This document shows, in pieces, positions 34,177 through 42,636 of a DNA stretch of 64,000 nucleotides (position 1 is the stretch's first letter; each line of letters opens with the position of its first letter). A model generated the notes under the pieces. It was given only the letters and a program-made list of their open reading frames with translations, had not been told where the DNA came from and made no database searches. The DNA is from Dryocola clanedunensis_A. Lineage in GTDB: Bacteria; Pseudomonadota; Gammaproteobacteria; Enterobacterales; Enterobacteriaceae. The position numbers and the translations under genes were made by a program. The stretch lies in the NCBI GenBank assembly GCA_038405435.1, contig JBBYHZ010000002.1, one strand, 5' to 3'.

Positions 34177-35056
34177 AATCAGGCCCCCACGCCTCCTGCA
34201 TCGCATCCAATAACTGCGTCAACAACGGCTGCGCTATTTGCCCCGGTTTTGACAGCGTCACCATCGGGTGTGACAGGCCTGAATCACCAAACTCCGTTTC
34301 AACCCGTTCAACGCCGGGCCAGCTTTCCGCCTGAAAATGGTCCGGCAGGAACGCCCAGCCGTCTCCCGCCGCAAGCAGCTTCTCCAGCATGGCAATTTCA
34401 TTCACGCGCACCGTACGGTCGGCAATTCGCAGCCGCTGCGCCAGCCAGTCCGGCATGGCCTGGAACGGGATAAGCTGCGTGCTGGATGCAAGCTGCAAAA
34501 TGGATGCGGGCATCGCGGGGAAGAATCCCTTCGCGGCGTAAACCGCCAGCGAAATGCTGCCCGTCACCCGCCAGCGCAACGTGCCGTTTACGGAGCGGTT
34601 CATCGCCTGGAACAGGCCGATGTCGGCCAGCCCCTCTTCCAGCCACTGCTCCGCCTGGCTGCGCTCGCACATAATCAGCTCAGCCTGAATCTGTCTGCTT
34701 TGTAAAAGTCTGGTCAGGCGGAACAGAAAATCGCGCGGGGTAAACGGGTCGTAGCACAGGGTGATATGCGCGCTCATCTGCTGGGGGATCTGCCTCGCTA
34801 TCTGGGCAAACGCCTGCGCTTCGTGCAAGAACAAGCGGGCCTGACGGTAGAGCAGCTGCCCGGCATCGGTCAGCGTCAGCGGGCGCGTTGAGCGGTCGAA
34901 CAGCGGATAGCCGAGATCGAGCTCCAGATAATCCACCAGCTCGCTGACGGTCGTGCGGTCTTTCTTCAGTTTCCGCGCCGCCTGGGTCAGCGTGCCGCTT
35001 TCACAGACGCACGCAAAAGCTTCGATTTGCGCAAGGGTAAAGTTGAGCAGGCTCAT
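34166..35056 (-). CDS. LysR-family regulator
   Basis: This is a 296-residue LysR-type regulator of unknown target. The N-terminal helix-turn-helix reads SGTLTQAARKLKKDRTTVSELVDYLE, with an unusual charged recognition region, followed by an effector-binding domain. It lies 20 bases downstream of the YjbR-like gene on the same strand and is convergent with lacZ. Its 3' end overlaps a REP-like unit, so the last few residues (GPDSAG) are encoded by repeat sequence. Confidence 0.84.
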   Translation of the reverse strand: MSLLNFTLAQIEAFACVCESGTLTQAARKLKKDRTTVSELVDYLELDLGYPLFDRSTRPLTLTDAGQLLYRQARLFLHEAQAFAQIARQIPQQMSAHITLCYDPFTPRDFLFRLTRLLQSRQIQAELIMCERSQAEQWLEEGLADIGLFQAMNRSVNGTLRWRVTGSISLAVYAAKGFFPAMPASILQLASSTQLIPFQAMPDWLAQRLRIADRTVRVNEIAMLEKLLAAGDGWAFLPDHFQAESWPGVERVETEFGDSGLSHPMVTLSKPGQIAQPLLTQLLDAMQEAWGPDSAG

Positions 35057-35075
35057 GCATCCTTCCTGAAGGTAA

Positions 35076-35426
35076 TTAGCGGGTCAGCTGAAAGCTCTCG
35101 TCAAGCAGCCCGAGGATCTCCTCCTCCGGCACTTTATCCAGCAGCACTGTCACCCAGTGCTCTTTGTTCATATGGTAAGCGGGCAAAACGCCCGGCATCA
35201 TGCGCAGCGACCCGATGGTTGCAGGAGGAACTTTAATGTTCATCGCCTCGACCAGTCCTTCCCCATCCAGGCCAAGCTTTTGCGGCTCGATGCGGTAGAT
35301 CAGCGCAAACCATTTACGTTTGAACCTGTGCCGCAGCACCGCGTAATCGCTTAATTTCTGCCAGGGATAATCAGGCTCTACCTGATACTTTTCATAGACG
35401 GCGGCAAAGAGATTTTCTCGTTTCAC
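35076..35426 (-). CDS. MmcQ/YjbR-family protein
   Basis: This is a small protein of the MmcQ/YjbR family (CyaY-like fold, proposed DNA-binding). The hallmark C-terminal pattern is present: HMNKEHWVTVLLDKVPEEEILGLLDESFQL. I take GTG 35426 (KRENLFAAVYEKYQ), giving 116 residues, close to the usual length; GTG 35474 gives 132 residues but has no ribosome site. Function is not established. It is followed by the LysR gene and divergent from ansP. Confidence 0.72.
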   Translation of the reverse strand: MKRENLFAAVYEKYQVEPDYPWQKLSDYAVLRHRFKRKWFALIYRIEPQKLGLDGEGLVEAMNIKVPPATIGSLRMMPGVLPAYHMNKEHWVTVLLDKVPEEEILGLLDESFQLTR

Positions 35427-35655
35427 AGGCTGCTCACTCACCAGGGACGTTGCGAAGAGATTGAACGTTACCACATCGCCAGCTGGGAATTCGATTCTTA
35501 AGCAATAACAGTGACATCACGAATCGCAAAGCAGGTTTTGCGTTGCCGCTAATTTCCTGTCAGGATTCACCGCCGAAATTTGTCATGTCCGCGATCCACA
35601 AACTACAGGGCAGGCAGTTTCAAGGGTTAACACATCGAGGCAAACAGGAACAACA

Positions 35656-37155
35656 ATGAAAACAACGCATAAAACCGAGGCTGAGCACCGCGCTGCCAAA
35701 AGGCGCTGGCTTAACTCTCACGATTCCGGCTATCACAAGGCAATGGGTAACCGTCAGGTGCAGATGATCGCCATCGGCGGCGCCATAGGTACGGGACTGT
35801 TTCTTGGCGCGGGCGCCCGTCTTCAGATGGCAGGCCCGGCGCTGGCGCTGGTCTATCTGGTCTGCGGCATCTTCTCTTTCTTTATATTGCGCGCGCTGGG
35901 CGAACTGGTTCTGCATCGCCCTTCCAGCGGCAGCTTCGTCTCTTATGCCCGTGAGTTTCTCGGGGAGAAAGCCTCCTACGTGGCGGGCTGGATGTACTTT
36001 GTAAACTGGGCGATGACGGGGATCGTCGATATCACCGCCGTGGCGCTTTACATGCACTACTGGGGCGCATTTGGCGACGTGCCGCAGTGGGTATTTGCCC
36101 TGGGCGCGCTGGCGATTGTCGGCACCATGAACATGATTGGCGTGAAGTGGTTCGCCGAAATGGAGTTCTGGTTCGCGCTGATTAAAGTGCTGGCGATCGT
36201 GGCGTTTCTGGTGGTCGGGACCGTGTTCCTGGGCAGCGGCAAAATGCTCGACGGCAACGCCACCGGCTTCCACCTGATCACCGATAACGGCGGCTTCTTC
36301 CCGCATGGCCTGCTGCCCGCGCTGGTGCTGGTGCAGGGCGTCGTCTTCGCCTTTGCGTCTATCGAGCTGGTGGGTACCGCGGCGGGCGAGTGTAAAGATC
36401 CGCAGAATATGGTGCCGAAAGCGATCAACAGCGTGATCTGGCGTATCGGGCTGTTCTACGTTGGCTCCGTGGTGCTGCTGGTTCTGCTGCTGCCGTGGAA
36501 TGCTTATCAGGCGGGCCAGAGCCCGTTTGTGACCTTCTTCTCGAAGCTTGGCGTGCCCTATATTGGCGACATCATGAATATGGTTGTGCTGAGCGCGGCG
36601 CTCTCAAGCCTGAACTCCGGACTTTACTCCACTGGCCGCATTCTGCGCTCCATGTCCATGGGCGGTTCGGCACCAAAGTTCATGTCTAAGATGAGCAAAC
36701 AGCAGGTGCCGTACGCGGGGATTCTGGTCACGCTGGGGATTTACGTGATTGGCGTGGTGCTCAACTACTACGTGCCTTCGCAGGTGTTTGAGATCGTGCT
36801 GAACGTGGCCTCGCTGGGGATTATTGCTTCCTGGGCGTTTATCGTGGTCTGCCAGATGAAGCTGCGCCAGGCCATCAAACAGGGCAAGGCGGAGGACGTC
36901 AGCTTTAAACTGCCGGGCGCACCGTTTACCTCATGGCTGACGCTGCTGTTCCTGCTGAGCGTGCTGGTGCTGATGGCGTTCGACTACCCGAACGGCACTT
37001 ATACCATCGCCTCCATCCCGCTGATTGCCGTTATTCTGGTGCTTGGCTGGTTCGGCGCGCGCAAGCGCGTGCATGAGCTTGCAAATCAGGTACACGATCA
37101 CCACGAAGAAACGCCAGCGGAAAAGCTGACGCCCGCTGACGATCTAAAAGGCTAA
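35656..37155 (+). CDS. ansP: L-asparagine permease AnsP
   Basis: AnsP is an amino-acid/proton symporter of the APC superfamily taking up L-asparagine. The product is 499 residues, the E. coli length, and matches it closely from AAKRRWLNSHDSGYHKAMGN onward. The APC signature GGAIGTGLFLGAG is in helix 1, and about twelve transmembrane segments follow. AGGAAC lies seven bases before the ATG. A strong terminator follows. Confidence 0.95.
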   Translation: MKTTHKTEAEHRAAKRRWLNSHDSGYHKAMGNRQVQMIAIGGAIGTGLFLGAGARLQMAGPALALVYLVCGIFSFFILRALGELVLHRPSSGSFVSYAREFLGEKASYVAGWMYFVNWAMTGIVDITAVALYMHYWGAFGDVPQWVFALGALAIVGTMNMIGVKWFAEMEFWFALIKVLAIVAFLVVGTVFLGSGKMLDGNATGFHLITDNGGFFPHGLLPALVLVQGVVFAFASIELVGTAAGECKDPQNMVPKAINSVIWRIGLFYVGSVVLLVLLLPWNAYQAGQSPFVTFFSKLGVPYIGDIMNMVVLSAALSSLNSGLYSTGRILRSMSMGGSAPKFMSKMSKQQVPYAGILVTLGIYVIGVVLNYYVPSQVFEIVLNVASLGIIASWAFIVVCQMKLRQAIKQGKAEDVSFKLPGAPFTSWLTLLFLLSVLVLMAFDYPNGTYTIASIPLIAVILVLGWFGARKRVHELANQVHDHHEETPAEKLTPADDLKG

Positions 37156-37164
37156 TCGCCTCAG

Positions 37165-37193
37165 GGTGGGTACCGCCTGGTATCCACCTTTTT
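37165..37193 (+). terminator. ansP terminator
   Basis: GGTGGGTACC (37165-37174) pairs with GGTATCCACC (37179-37188) with one G-T pair over a GCCT loop, followed by five T residues. Confidence 0.85.
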
Positions 37194-37540
37194 CTCTGTA
37201 CTTCCTACCCTAAAACAGCATTGGTTTCGTTAATTTAATCAGTCTAGCCTTGCCCAATAAAAACTTGTAGCGGCCCGATCTTTTAATCAAATATATCCGT
37301 ACAGTTTTATTCACGCAGCTATTATTATATTTTTATTGTCAGCAGCCATTTTATAGTCTAGCAATTTAAAACCCACTTTTTCCGCAATTTATTAACATCG
37401 TTACGTTGTGAGACTGGCGTTTTATTTACCAACTCCAGCCAACCTGCCGCTAACAGACTATTCTTATCAAGACCGCCATGTTTTATAAGCATGGCTCCCG
37501 TTGGGCTTTCTTCGCTATCACAAAAAACGTGGAGTTCACT
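37194..37540 (+). other. AT-rich gap upstream of the membrane protein gene
   Basis: This gap should carry the promoter of the gene at 37541. The only clear structure is a hairpin at 37475-37495 (GCCATG and CATGGC arms) in the presumed leader. I identify no operator. Confidence 0.5.
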
Positions 37541-38536
37541 ATGACCGACCGTAACTTTGCTGATACCAGAACTTATGACCCTGAATTAATTCCGGTGCAG
37601 GGAACCTTCCTGAAGCGTATCTCCTGGAGCGCTATTTTTGCCGGTGTGGTTATTTCTATGGTGATCTATCTGCTTCTCATGGTGTTAGGTACCGCTGTGG
37701 GTACCACAACAATCGATCCGCTTAAGGAACAAAACCCTCTGGACGGGGTTGCGACCGGCGCGGCTATCTGGACCGGCATAAGCATGCTTATTGCCATCGC
37801 CGCCGGTGGGTACCTCAGCGGCTATCTGGCACACCGCGACGGCTGCCTGCACGGCGTCATGATGTTTGGCGTTAACACGCTTATCTGCAGCGTTTTTCTT
37901 CTCGCGATGGCGAATTACGCCGTAACCGGGGCGGCTAACGTGCTGGGGGCTGGCGTGCAGACGCTGGGCAACGGCCTGTCGGCTGCTGCGCCTTCGGTAG
38001 CCAATATGGCGAAAGAAAAGCTCGATGAAAACAACATCAATCTTGATGATCTACAGAATCAGCTGATGACCACGCTAAGGCAAACGGGAAAACCTGAGCT
38101 GCAGCCGGAGGCGCTGCAACAGCAGGCGACTAACGAAGGGCAAAGAGCACAGGATCAGCTAGGCCAGGGGGAAGACATCACCAGCTTCGTGAAGGGTCTG
38201 GCTTCCCGTAACAGCAGCACCTTTGAGGCGGCCGATAAAGAAGCGCTGAAGAATATTATTATGGCGCGCACGGGCAAAAGCGATGCGGAAGCCCAGCAGA
38301 TAGTCGATCAAACCGAGAAGAACTATCAGGCGGCACAGGCGAAATACGCCGAGCTGAAAAAGCAGGCTGAGCAAAAGGCCCGTGAAGCAGGCGAAAAAGC
38401 GGCTGCGGCAACGGCGAAGGCCAGCTGGTTCACCTTCTTTATGCTGATCATCGAAGCCGTTCTGGCGGGTGCTATGGGGATGCTTGGCTTCCGTGGCTAT
38501 TCACGCAGGGTCGTCACTCATCCACGCTCTTTATAA
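37541..38536 (+). CDS. Hypothetical inner-membrane protein with coiled-coil domain
   Basis: I do not recognise a named family. The 331-residue product has three hydrophobic segments near the N-terminus (about residues 28-50, 70-93 and 103-128). A polar, Gln/Glu/Lys-rich stretch of about 165 residues follows, with likely coiled-coil at its end (AAQAKYAELKKQAEQKARE). One more membrane segment lies near the C-terminus (SWFTFFMLIIEAVLAGAMGM). The start is set by GGAG before ATG 37541; an in-frame start at 37478 is less likely. Its location by the bluRF/ycgZ region hints at a stress or envelope role, which is inference only. Confidence 0.68.
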   Translation: MTDRNFADTRTYDPELIPVQGTFLKRISWSAIFAGVVISMVIYLLLMVLGTAVGTTTIDPLKEQNPLDGVATGAAIWTGISMLIAIAAGGYLSGYLAHRDGCLHGVMMFGVNTLICSVFLLAMANYAVTGAANVLGAGVQTLGNGLSAAAPSVANMAKEKLDENNINLDDLQNQLMTTLRQTGKPELQPEALQQQATNEGQRAQDQLGQGEDITSFVKGLASRNSSTFEAADKEALKNIIMARTGKSDAEAQQIVDQTEKNYQAAQAKYAELKKQAEQKAREAGEKAAAATAKASWFTFFMLIIEAVLAGAMGMLGFRGYSRRVVTHPRSL

Positions 38537-38736
38537 CTGGTGACGTTTACACAGGTCAGACTTAGCCAGGATTTATCTTAAATCGTTAAGTCTTTCCGGT
38601 GAATGGTGCAGCATCGTCTATAAATAAAAGGCTTTTTAGCAGGTGGAGCAAGGGATGCTTTACCTGCTTTATTCCGGAAATTTTCCGGCTCTCTCCTGAC
38701 CCATAAATGATGATCAACCTTTGAGGATCGTTTTGA

Positions 38737-38994
38737 ATGACTGATATGCATATGAACAACTCTGTTCATACTATTCCCACGCAGTTTTTATCAGAATCGG
38801 CACTGGTTAATGCGGTAAAACAAAAATTAGTTGCGGAAAAAGGCTTTGCCACGCCTCGCGATATAAAAATGGTGATTACTCAGCAGCTGGAAAGCGAAAC
38901 GAATGAGATTCTGGCGGATATATATCGCCAGACGCTGGCATTTTTATTTAGCGGCAATAAAGCGCAGTCCTGGACAGGCGTAACGCAACGGTAA
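38737..38994 (+). CDS. AriR/YmgB-like small regulator paralogue
   Basis: The 85-residue product resembles the AriR/YcgZ family of connector proteins: TPRDIKMVITQQLESETNEILADIYRQTLAFL lines up in spacing with NKAIILWLVNALECTDDVVTADVIRKTLEIVV of AriR at 42358. Direct identity is low, so family membership is probable, not sure. GAGGATC precedes the ATG. It lies on the far side of bluR-bluF from the ycgZ operon, so the blue-light regulators are flanked by such proteins. Confidence 0.6.
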   Translation: MTDMHMNNSVHTIPTQFLSESALVNAVKQKLVAEKGFATPRDIKMVITQQLESETNEILADIYRQTLAFLFSGNKAQSWTGVTQR

Positions 38995-39053
38995 TATCCT
39001 TTGAAGCCCGGTTAAATTTGCTGGTTCAGTAAATCCGGGCGCTCTCTGATTAG

Positions 39054-39785
39054 TTAAGCCGTATGGCTGTACATCGTATATCCCTGCTCCTGCCAGTGAT
39101 CCAGCTGCTCTTTCTGACGCGGCGACATTTCGGGTCCCGCCCACACAAAGATATGCTGTCCAGGGAACATTTCCGGGCGCGGTGAATCCAGCGGTTCGGC
39201 CAGCACGTCAATGTGCCACCCCTGCTGCGACAGCCGCCAGGCTTCGAGCCACAGGCGCGTGCGGTCTTCGGTGTCCCACCCTATCAGCAGCGCTTCTTTA
39301 CCAGCCTTTTTCAGGGATTCCGCCAGCGACAGCACGGCAAAGTTTATCAGCGCGCCATCCAGCAGGCTGCTCATCACGCGTGCGGTGTTCTGTTCCAGAC
39401 AAAGCCGCTGGCGTACCGGAACAAATACCCGGTCAATCAGATCGTCAACGGGATAATCGCGCCCCAGCGTGGCGAGGGTTGCCCGCAGCCTGGCCGGACG
39501 CACCTGGCGCAGGATGCCCATCATCTCTTCCTGTAGCGATGTCCAGCTGTCGTCTGAGGTGATTTTTTTGCCTTCCAGCAGCGCTTTAACTTTGCCAACA
39601 GGCACGCCGTTTTTCATCCAGCGTTTTATTTCCTCGATGCGCTGGATATCTTCCTCGTCAAACTGCCGGTGCCCGCCTTCGCTGCGCTGTGGCTTCAGTA
39701 AGCCATAGCGTCGCTGCCAGGCGCGAAGCGTGACGGGGTTGATTCCGCATCGTTCGGCGACGTCACCGATACTGTAATAGGCCAT
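39054..39785 (-). CDS. bluR: MerR-like repressor BluR
   Basis: BluR represses the ycgZ-ymgAB(C) genes and is released by the photoreceptor BluF under blue light and cold. The product is 243 residues, the E. coli length, with an N-terminal MerR helix-turn-helix almost identical to E. coli (SIGDVAERCGINPVTLRAWQRRYGLLKPQR) and a cobalamin-binding-like C-terminal half. The start MAYYSIGDV is supported by GGGGAG; an upstream ATG is rejected. BluF lies upstream on the same strand. TGTACA pairs surround its promoter. Confidence 0.93.
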   Translation of the reverse strand: MAYYSIGDVAERCGINPVTLRAWQRRYGLLKPQRSEGGHRQFDEEDIQRIEEIKRWMKNGVPVGKVKALLEGKKITSDDSWTSLQEEMMGILRQVRPARLRATLATLGRDYPVDDLIDRVFVPVRQRLCLEQNTARVMSSLLDGALINFAVLSLAESLKKAGKEALLIGWDTEDRTRLWLEAWRLSQQGWHIDVLAEPLDSPRPEMFPGQHIFVWAGPEMSPRQKEQLDHWQEQGYTMYSHTA

Positions 39786-39844
39786 AAGCTCTCCCCTGCG
39801 CAAACCCGATACGTCAATCTTTAAACTAACCATTCCGGCTAAGT

Positions 39845-39869
39845 TGTACAAATTTTATTTACCTGTACA
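39845..39869. promoter_or_regulatory. TGTACA pair upstream of bluR
   Basis: TGTACA at 39845-39850 and 39864-39869, each extended to TTGTACA/TGTACAA, form a dyad 60-84 bases upstream of the bluR start. The arrangement is compatible with a MerR-type operator. Confidence 0.5.
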
Positions 39870-39942
39870 AGCAGAAAAAGACTGAATAATCAGATCATCT
39901 TACACCAGAAGAGCATAGCAAATGGAAGTGATTGAAAATACA

Positions 39943-39960
39943 TGTACAGCCGATTGTACA
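39943..39960. promoter_or_regulatory. Second TGTACA pair between bluF and bluR
   Basis: TGTACA at 39943-39948 and 39955-39960 are spaced by six bases. Together with the pair at 39845-39869 this gives four copies of the hexamer in 116 bases. Confidence 0.5.
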
Positions 39961-40036
39961 GTATCAGGTGGAGATATCAGGAGCGAGGGTTGCGGCCGGA
40001 ACGAATGAAGTGATTTTCCGGCCGCCGTGCAGAAGA

Positions 40037-41260
40037 TTAGATGAAGGGGATCTTTTTTTCCGGCCAGGCAATCGCCGGGATACCCGCCAGGCAAGGCCGG
40101 GCAAACAGGTGCCCCTGAAACTGATAAACGCCCGCGGACTCAAGCCACATCCACTCTTCCGCCTTTTCAACGCCTACGGCAATGACCGTGATTTCCAGCG
40201 ATGTACAGCACCGGATGATGGCCTGAATGATGGCCTGACGCGGGCCGCTTTTGTGCACGTCGCGGATTAAATCGCGGTTGATTTTAATCTTATCCGGCTG
40301 AAACTGCGCCAGCAGCGACAGCCCGGCAAAGCCTTCGCCAAAGTGCTCAATGGCCACCCGGATACCCGCCGCTTTCAGCTGCCGTACCGCATCGGTGAAG
40401 GCATCAAGGCGGGAAATTATCTCGCGCTCGGTGAACTCCACGATAATCTGTTCCGGCACCAGGCCGTTAATTTCAATCTCCTGCAGCAGAAAGTTGACCG
40501 CACCGGGAATATTCACCAGCGTCATAGGCAGCAGGTTCACGGTCAGGGTCTGCTCCCGCAGATTTAATTTCCGGGCCATGGCAAAGGCAACTTTTTTGCA
40601 GTCCAGGTCCGCTTTGTAACTCTCATTGCCCGTCAGCCCTGCAAACCAGGCCTCCGGGGAACCGCCATCAGGCGTGCGGAGTAAAGCCTCCAGCGCCACC
40701 ACTTCCCTGGCCAGTGGATCGACGATCGGCTGAAACGCGAAGCTGCACTCCGTCTGGCTATCCATCGTCACCGTCGCTGGCGGCAGGATGGCGTCGTCGG
40801 CGATAAATTCCCAGGAGCCAGCGGGCGGAATTTCAAAGTAGTTTTCTTTTTCGGTCGACTCCACGAACGTCCGGAAGAACTGCAGGGCGCGATCGTCATA
40901 AATCAGCTGGTACTTGGAGGTGCCTTTATCCAGCACCGTTTGCAGGACGTCATCCCTGTCATGCTCTCTTAAATCAAAGAGTTCCATCCCGGATTTACCA
41001 AAACGTCGCGAGGGCGCGTAGTCGCGCATCAGCTCCACAACGTTGTAGTGCCGGGTATCTTCGCAAATGTGCTTATAGATAGCTGAAACGCTTTCGTCCG
41101 GCCCCTCAAGCAGCTGGAAAAAGTGCGTGCCGTTGAACAGCAGAATGCCCGTGACGTCCGCCTCGCCGTTTCGGCGGCTGGCAGCGGAAACCATATCCTC
41201 GAGTGATTTAACCGAGACGTTTTCGCAAATGTGGCTGCGATAAAGGATTGTTGTGAGCAT
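40037..41260 (-). CDS. bluF: Blue-light receptor BluF (BLUF-EAL)
   Basis: BluF binds FAD through its N-terminal BLUF domain and, on illumination, antagonises BluR. The 407-residue product (E. coli 403) starts MLTTILYRSHI, giving the conserved Tyr at position 7, with TGILLFNG and FFQLLEG (Gln) as flavin contacts. The C-terminal EAL domain (from about residue 160) is partly degenerate: EALLR and EFTE are kept, but the DDFG metal motif reads EHFG and KID reads KIN. Cyclic-di-GMP hydrolysis is therefore doubtful, as in E. coli. The start at 41260 matches E. coli; a longer frame is rejected. Confidence 0.93.
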   Translation of the reverse strand: MLTTILYRSHICENVSVKSLEDMVSAASRRNGEADVTGILLFNGTHFFQLLEGPDESVSAIYKHICEDTRHYNVVELMRDYAPSRRFGKSGMELFDLREHDRDDVLQTVLDKGTSKYQLIYDDRALQFFRTFVESTEKENYFEIPPAGSWEFIADDAILPPATVTMDSQTECSFAFQPIVDPLAREVVALEALLRTPDGGSPEAWFAGLTGNESYKADLDCKKVAFAMARKLNLREQTLTVNLLPMTLVNIPGAVNFLLQEIEINGLVPEQIIVEFTEREIISRLDAFTDAVRQLKAAGIRVAIEHFGEGFAGLSLLAQFQPDKIKINRDLIRDVHKSGPRQAIIQAIIRCCTSLEITVIAVGVEKAEEWMWLESAGVYQFQGHLFARPCLAGIPAIAWPEKKIPFI

Positions 41261-41519
41261 GAAGTTTCCGAAAGGGGTAAGCGTTAAGCTGTTCACATTA
41301 GCAGATTGTTGCCGTTTCGTCTCGAAAGTACACGTAAAATTAACAGGGAATTTACATAAGTTAAGCCTTTCGGCTCAGCAACTTAGCGCCAGACACAGCT
41401 TCGACTTTTCAGTTTTACCACAGATGTACAATATTACCGGTGCGTTACATTACCACGCTATCTATAACTATATGTATTATAACGATTAGCACTTTTTGAT
41501 CAAAAATCTTTAATTTTTT

Positions 41520-41559
41520 TGTACAGCTTTTATGTACAGCTTTGCAAAATGTGTATAGT
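41520..41559 (+). promoter_or_regulatory. ycgZ promoter with TGTACA operator pair
   Basis: TGTACA at 41520-41525 and 41533-41538 overlaps the expected -35 region of a -10-like TATAGT at 41554-41559, 44 bases before ycgZ. A further TGTACA lies at 41425-41430. The same hexamer pairs occur at bluR, so I infer this is the BluR operator. The rest of the 343-base bluF-ycgZ gap is AT-rich. Confidence 0.55.
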
Positions 41560-41603
41560 TTAAATGTAACTTTTTGATGACCTAAATTTTACAGGAGCGA
41601 AAA

Positions 41604-41849
41604 ATGCGCCAGAACAGTTACCTACCGGACACTGCCAACGATATCGCCCAATACTTTAACAAAGCTGGCATGCCTTCTCAGCAGGAGACGCTGGGGCAAA
41701 TCGTGGTGGAGATCCTGGGCGACGGCCGCAATCTGAACCGAAAAACGCTGTGTACTAAACTGCTCTCCCGCCTCGAGCATGCATCCGGGCCGGAAGAAGA
41801 GAGCCATTATCACGCGCTGATTGGCCTGCTGTTCGAGCGCGAGGTATAA
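41604..41849 (+). CDS. ycgZ: Connector protein YcgZ
   Basis: YcgZ is a small protein induced by blue light and cold through BluF/BluR, acting with YmgA and AriR on the Rcs system to alter biofilm matrix. The 81-residue product (E. coli 78) shares QQETLGQIVVEILGDGRNLNRK and CRLEHA-type sequence. An AGGAG site precedes the ATG. It is first in the ycgZ-ymgA-ariR operon. Confidence 0.92.
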   Translation: MRQNSYLPDTANDIAQYFNKAGMPSQQETLGQIVVEILGDGRNLNRKTLCTKLLSRLEHASGPEEESHYHALIGLLFEREV

Positions 41850-42011
41850 GACCACCAGCAACGTTTTACCCGTTTATTTTTGTCAACTCTGGCAGAGGTA
41901 AGTTCACGATTTCACTTCTGGCTGCCAGTCTCCGGCGGACCTGTTCCATCGGAAAGTTGGCTTCTTGCTGCGCTTCCGGTGCTGGATAGTGTGGCCATCA
42001 GAGACGTAGTT

Positions 42012-42317
42012 ATGAAAAGTAGTGAATTTGATCGACAGGCAGATGAACTTATTGGCGAAGCGGTTTTAGCCCTGCTGAGGGGTAAGGGGGCGATTAATAC
42101 GCAAACCCTGTTAGCAAAACTGCGGGCCATGGAGGCTGGAGAAACCGACGTTCAGCGCCGTGAGGCCATCGTGCGTGTTATTAATGATGTAACGGAGATG
42201 GCAACCAAACGCCGCCGTCTCAAACATGAGTTAAGCGAAAGAGATCAAAGTAATAGTGAAATGCCCGGTTCGTTTTTCCGCGACGGGCAGCCGCAGGGCA
42301 AAGACAACATCCACTGA
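42012..42317 (+). CDS. ymgA: Connector protein YmgA
   Basis: YmgA is the second protein of the BluR-controlled operon, activating RcsB-dependent genes in E. coli. The 101-residue product has the family core (GEAVLALLRGKGAINTQTLLAKLRAME) and ends GKDNIH, close to the E. coli end GKKINRIH. The start ATG 42012 (MKSSEFDRQAD) aligns with E. coli; the open frame continues upstream to 41880 without homology. The ribosome site is weak (AGAGACG). Confidence 0.85.
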   Translation: MKSSEFDRQADELIGEAVLALLRGKGAINTQTLLAKLRAMEAGETDVQRREAIVRVINDVTEMATKRRRLKHELSERDQSNSEMPGSFFRDGQPQGKDNIH

Positions 42318-42357
42318 CTTACAAAGGTCACTAACAATCAACTTACGGTGAAACGAC

Positions 42358-42636
42358 ATGATACAGGCTACGCAACAGCAATCAGATATCTATAAAGCCC
42401 TGTCAAACACGGCTATGTCAGAATATTTTCGTTGTGCTGGCGACCTGCTGGCCGAAGAGTCTGCCCTGTTGGGTTCCGCGATTAGCCAAATTCTTGCCTC
42501 GGAAGGCCATGTCACGAACAAAGCGATCATTCTGTGGCTGGTCAACGCGCTGGAATGTACCGACGATGTTGTCACGGCTGACGTCATTCGTAAAACGCTG
42601 GAAATCGTTGTTGGTTACACAATGGACGACATCTGA
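42358..42636 (+). CDS. ariR: Biofilm/acid-resistance regulator AriR
   Basis: AriR (YmgB) is a dimeric helical regulator affecting biofilm and acid resistance. The 92-residue product (E. coli 88) matches in LLAEESALLGSAISQIL and DVIRKTLEIVVGYTMDDI. It is the last gene of the operon here; no ymgC is seen after it. Confidence 0.92.
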   Translation: MIQATQQQSDIYKALSNTAMSEYFRCAGDLLAEESALLGSAISQILASEGHVTNKAIILWLVNALECTDDVVTADVIRKTLEIVVGYTMDDI

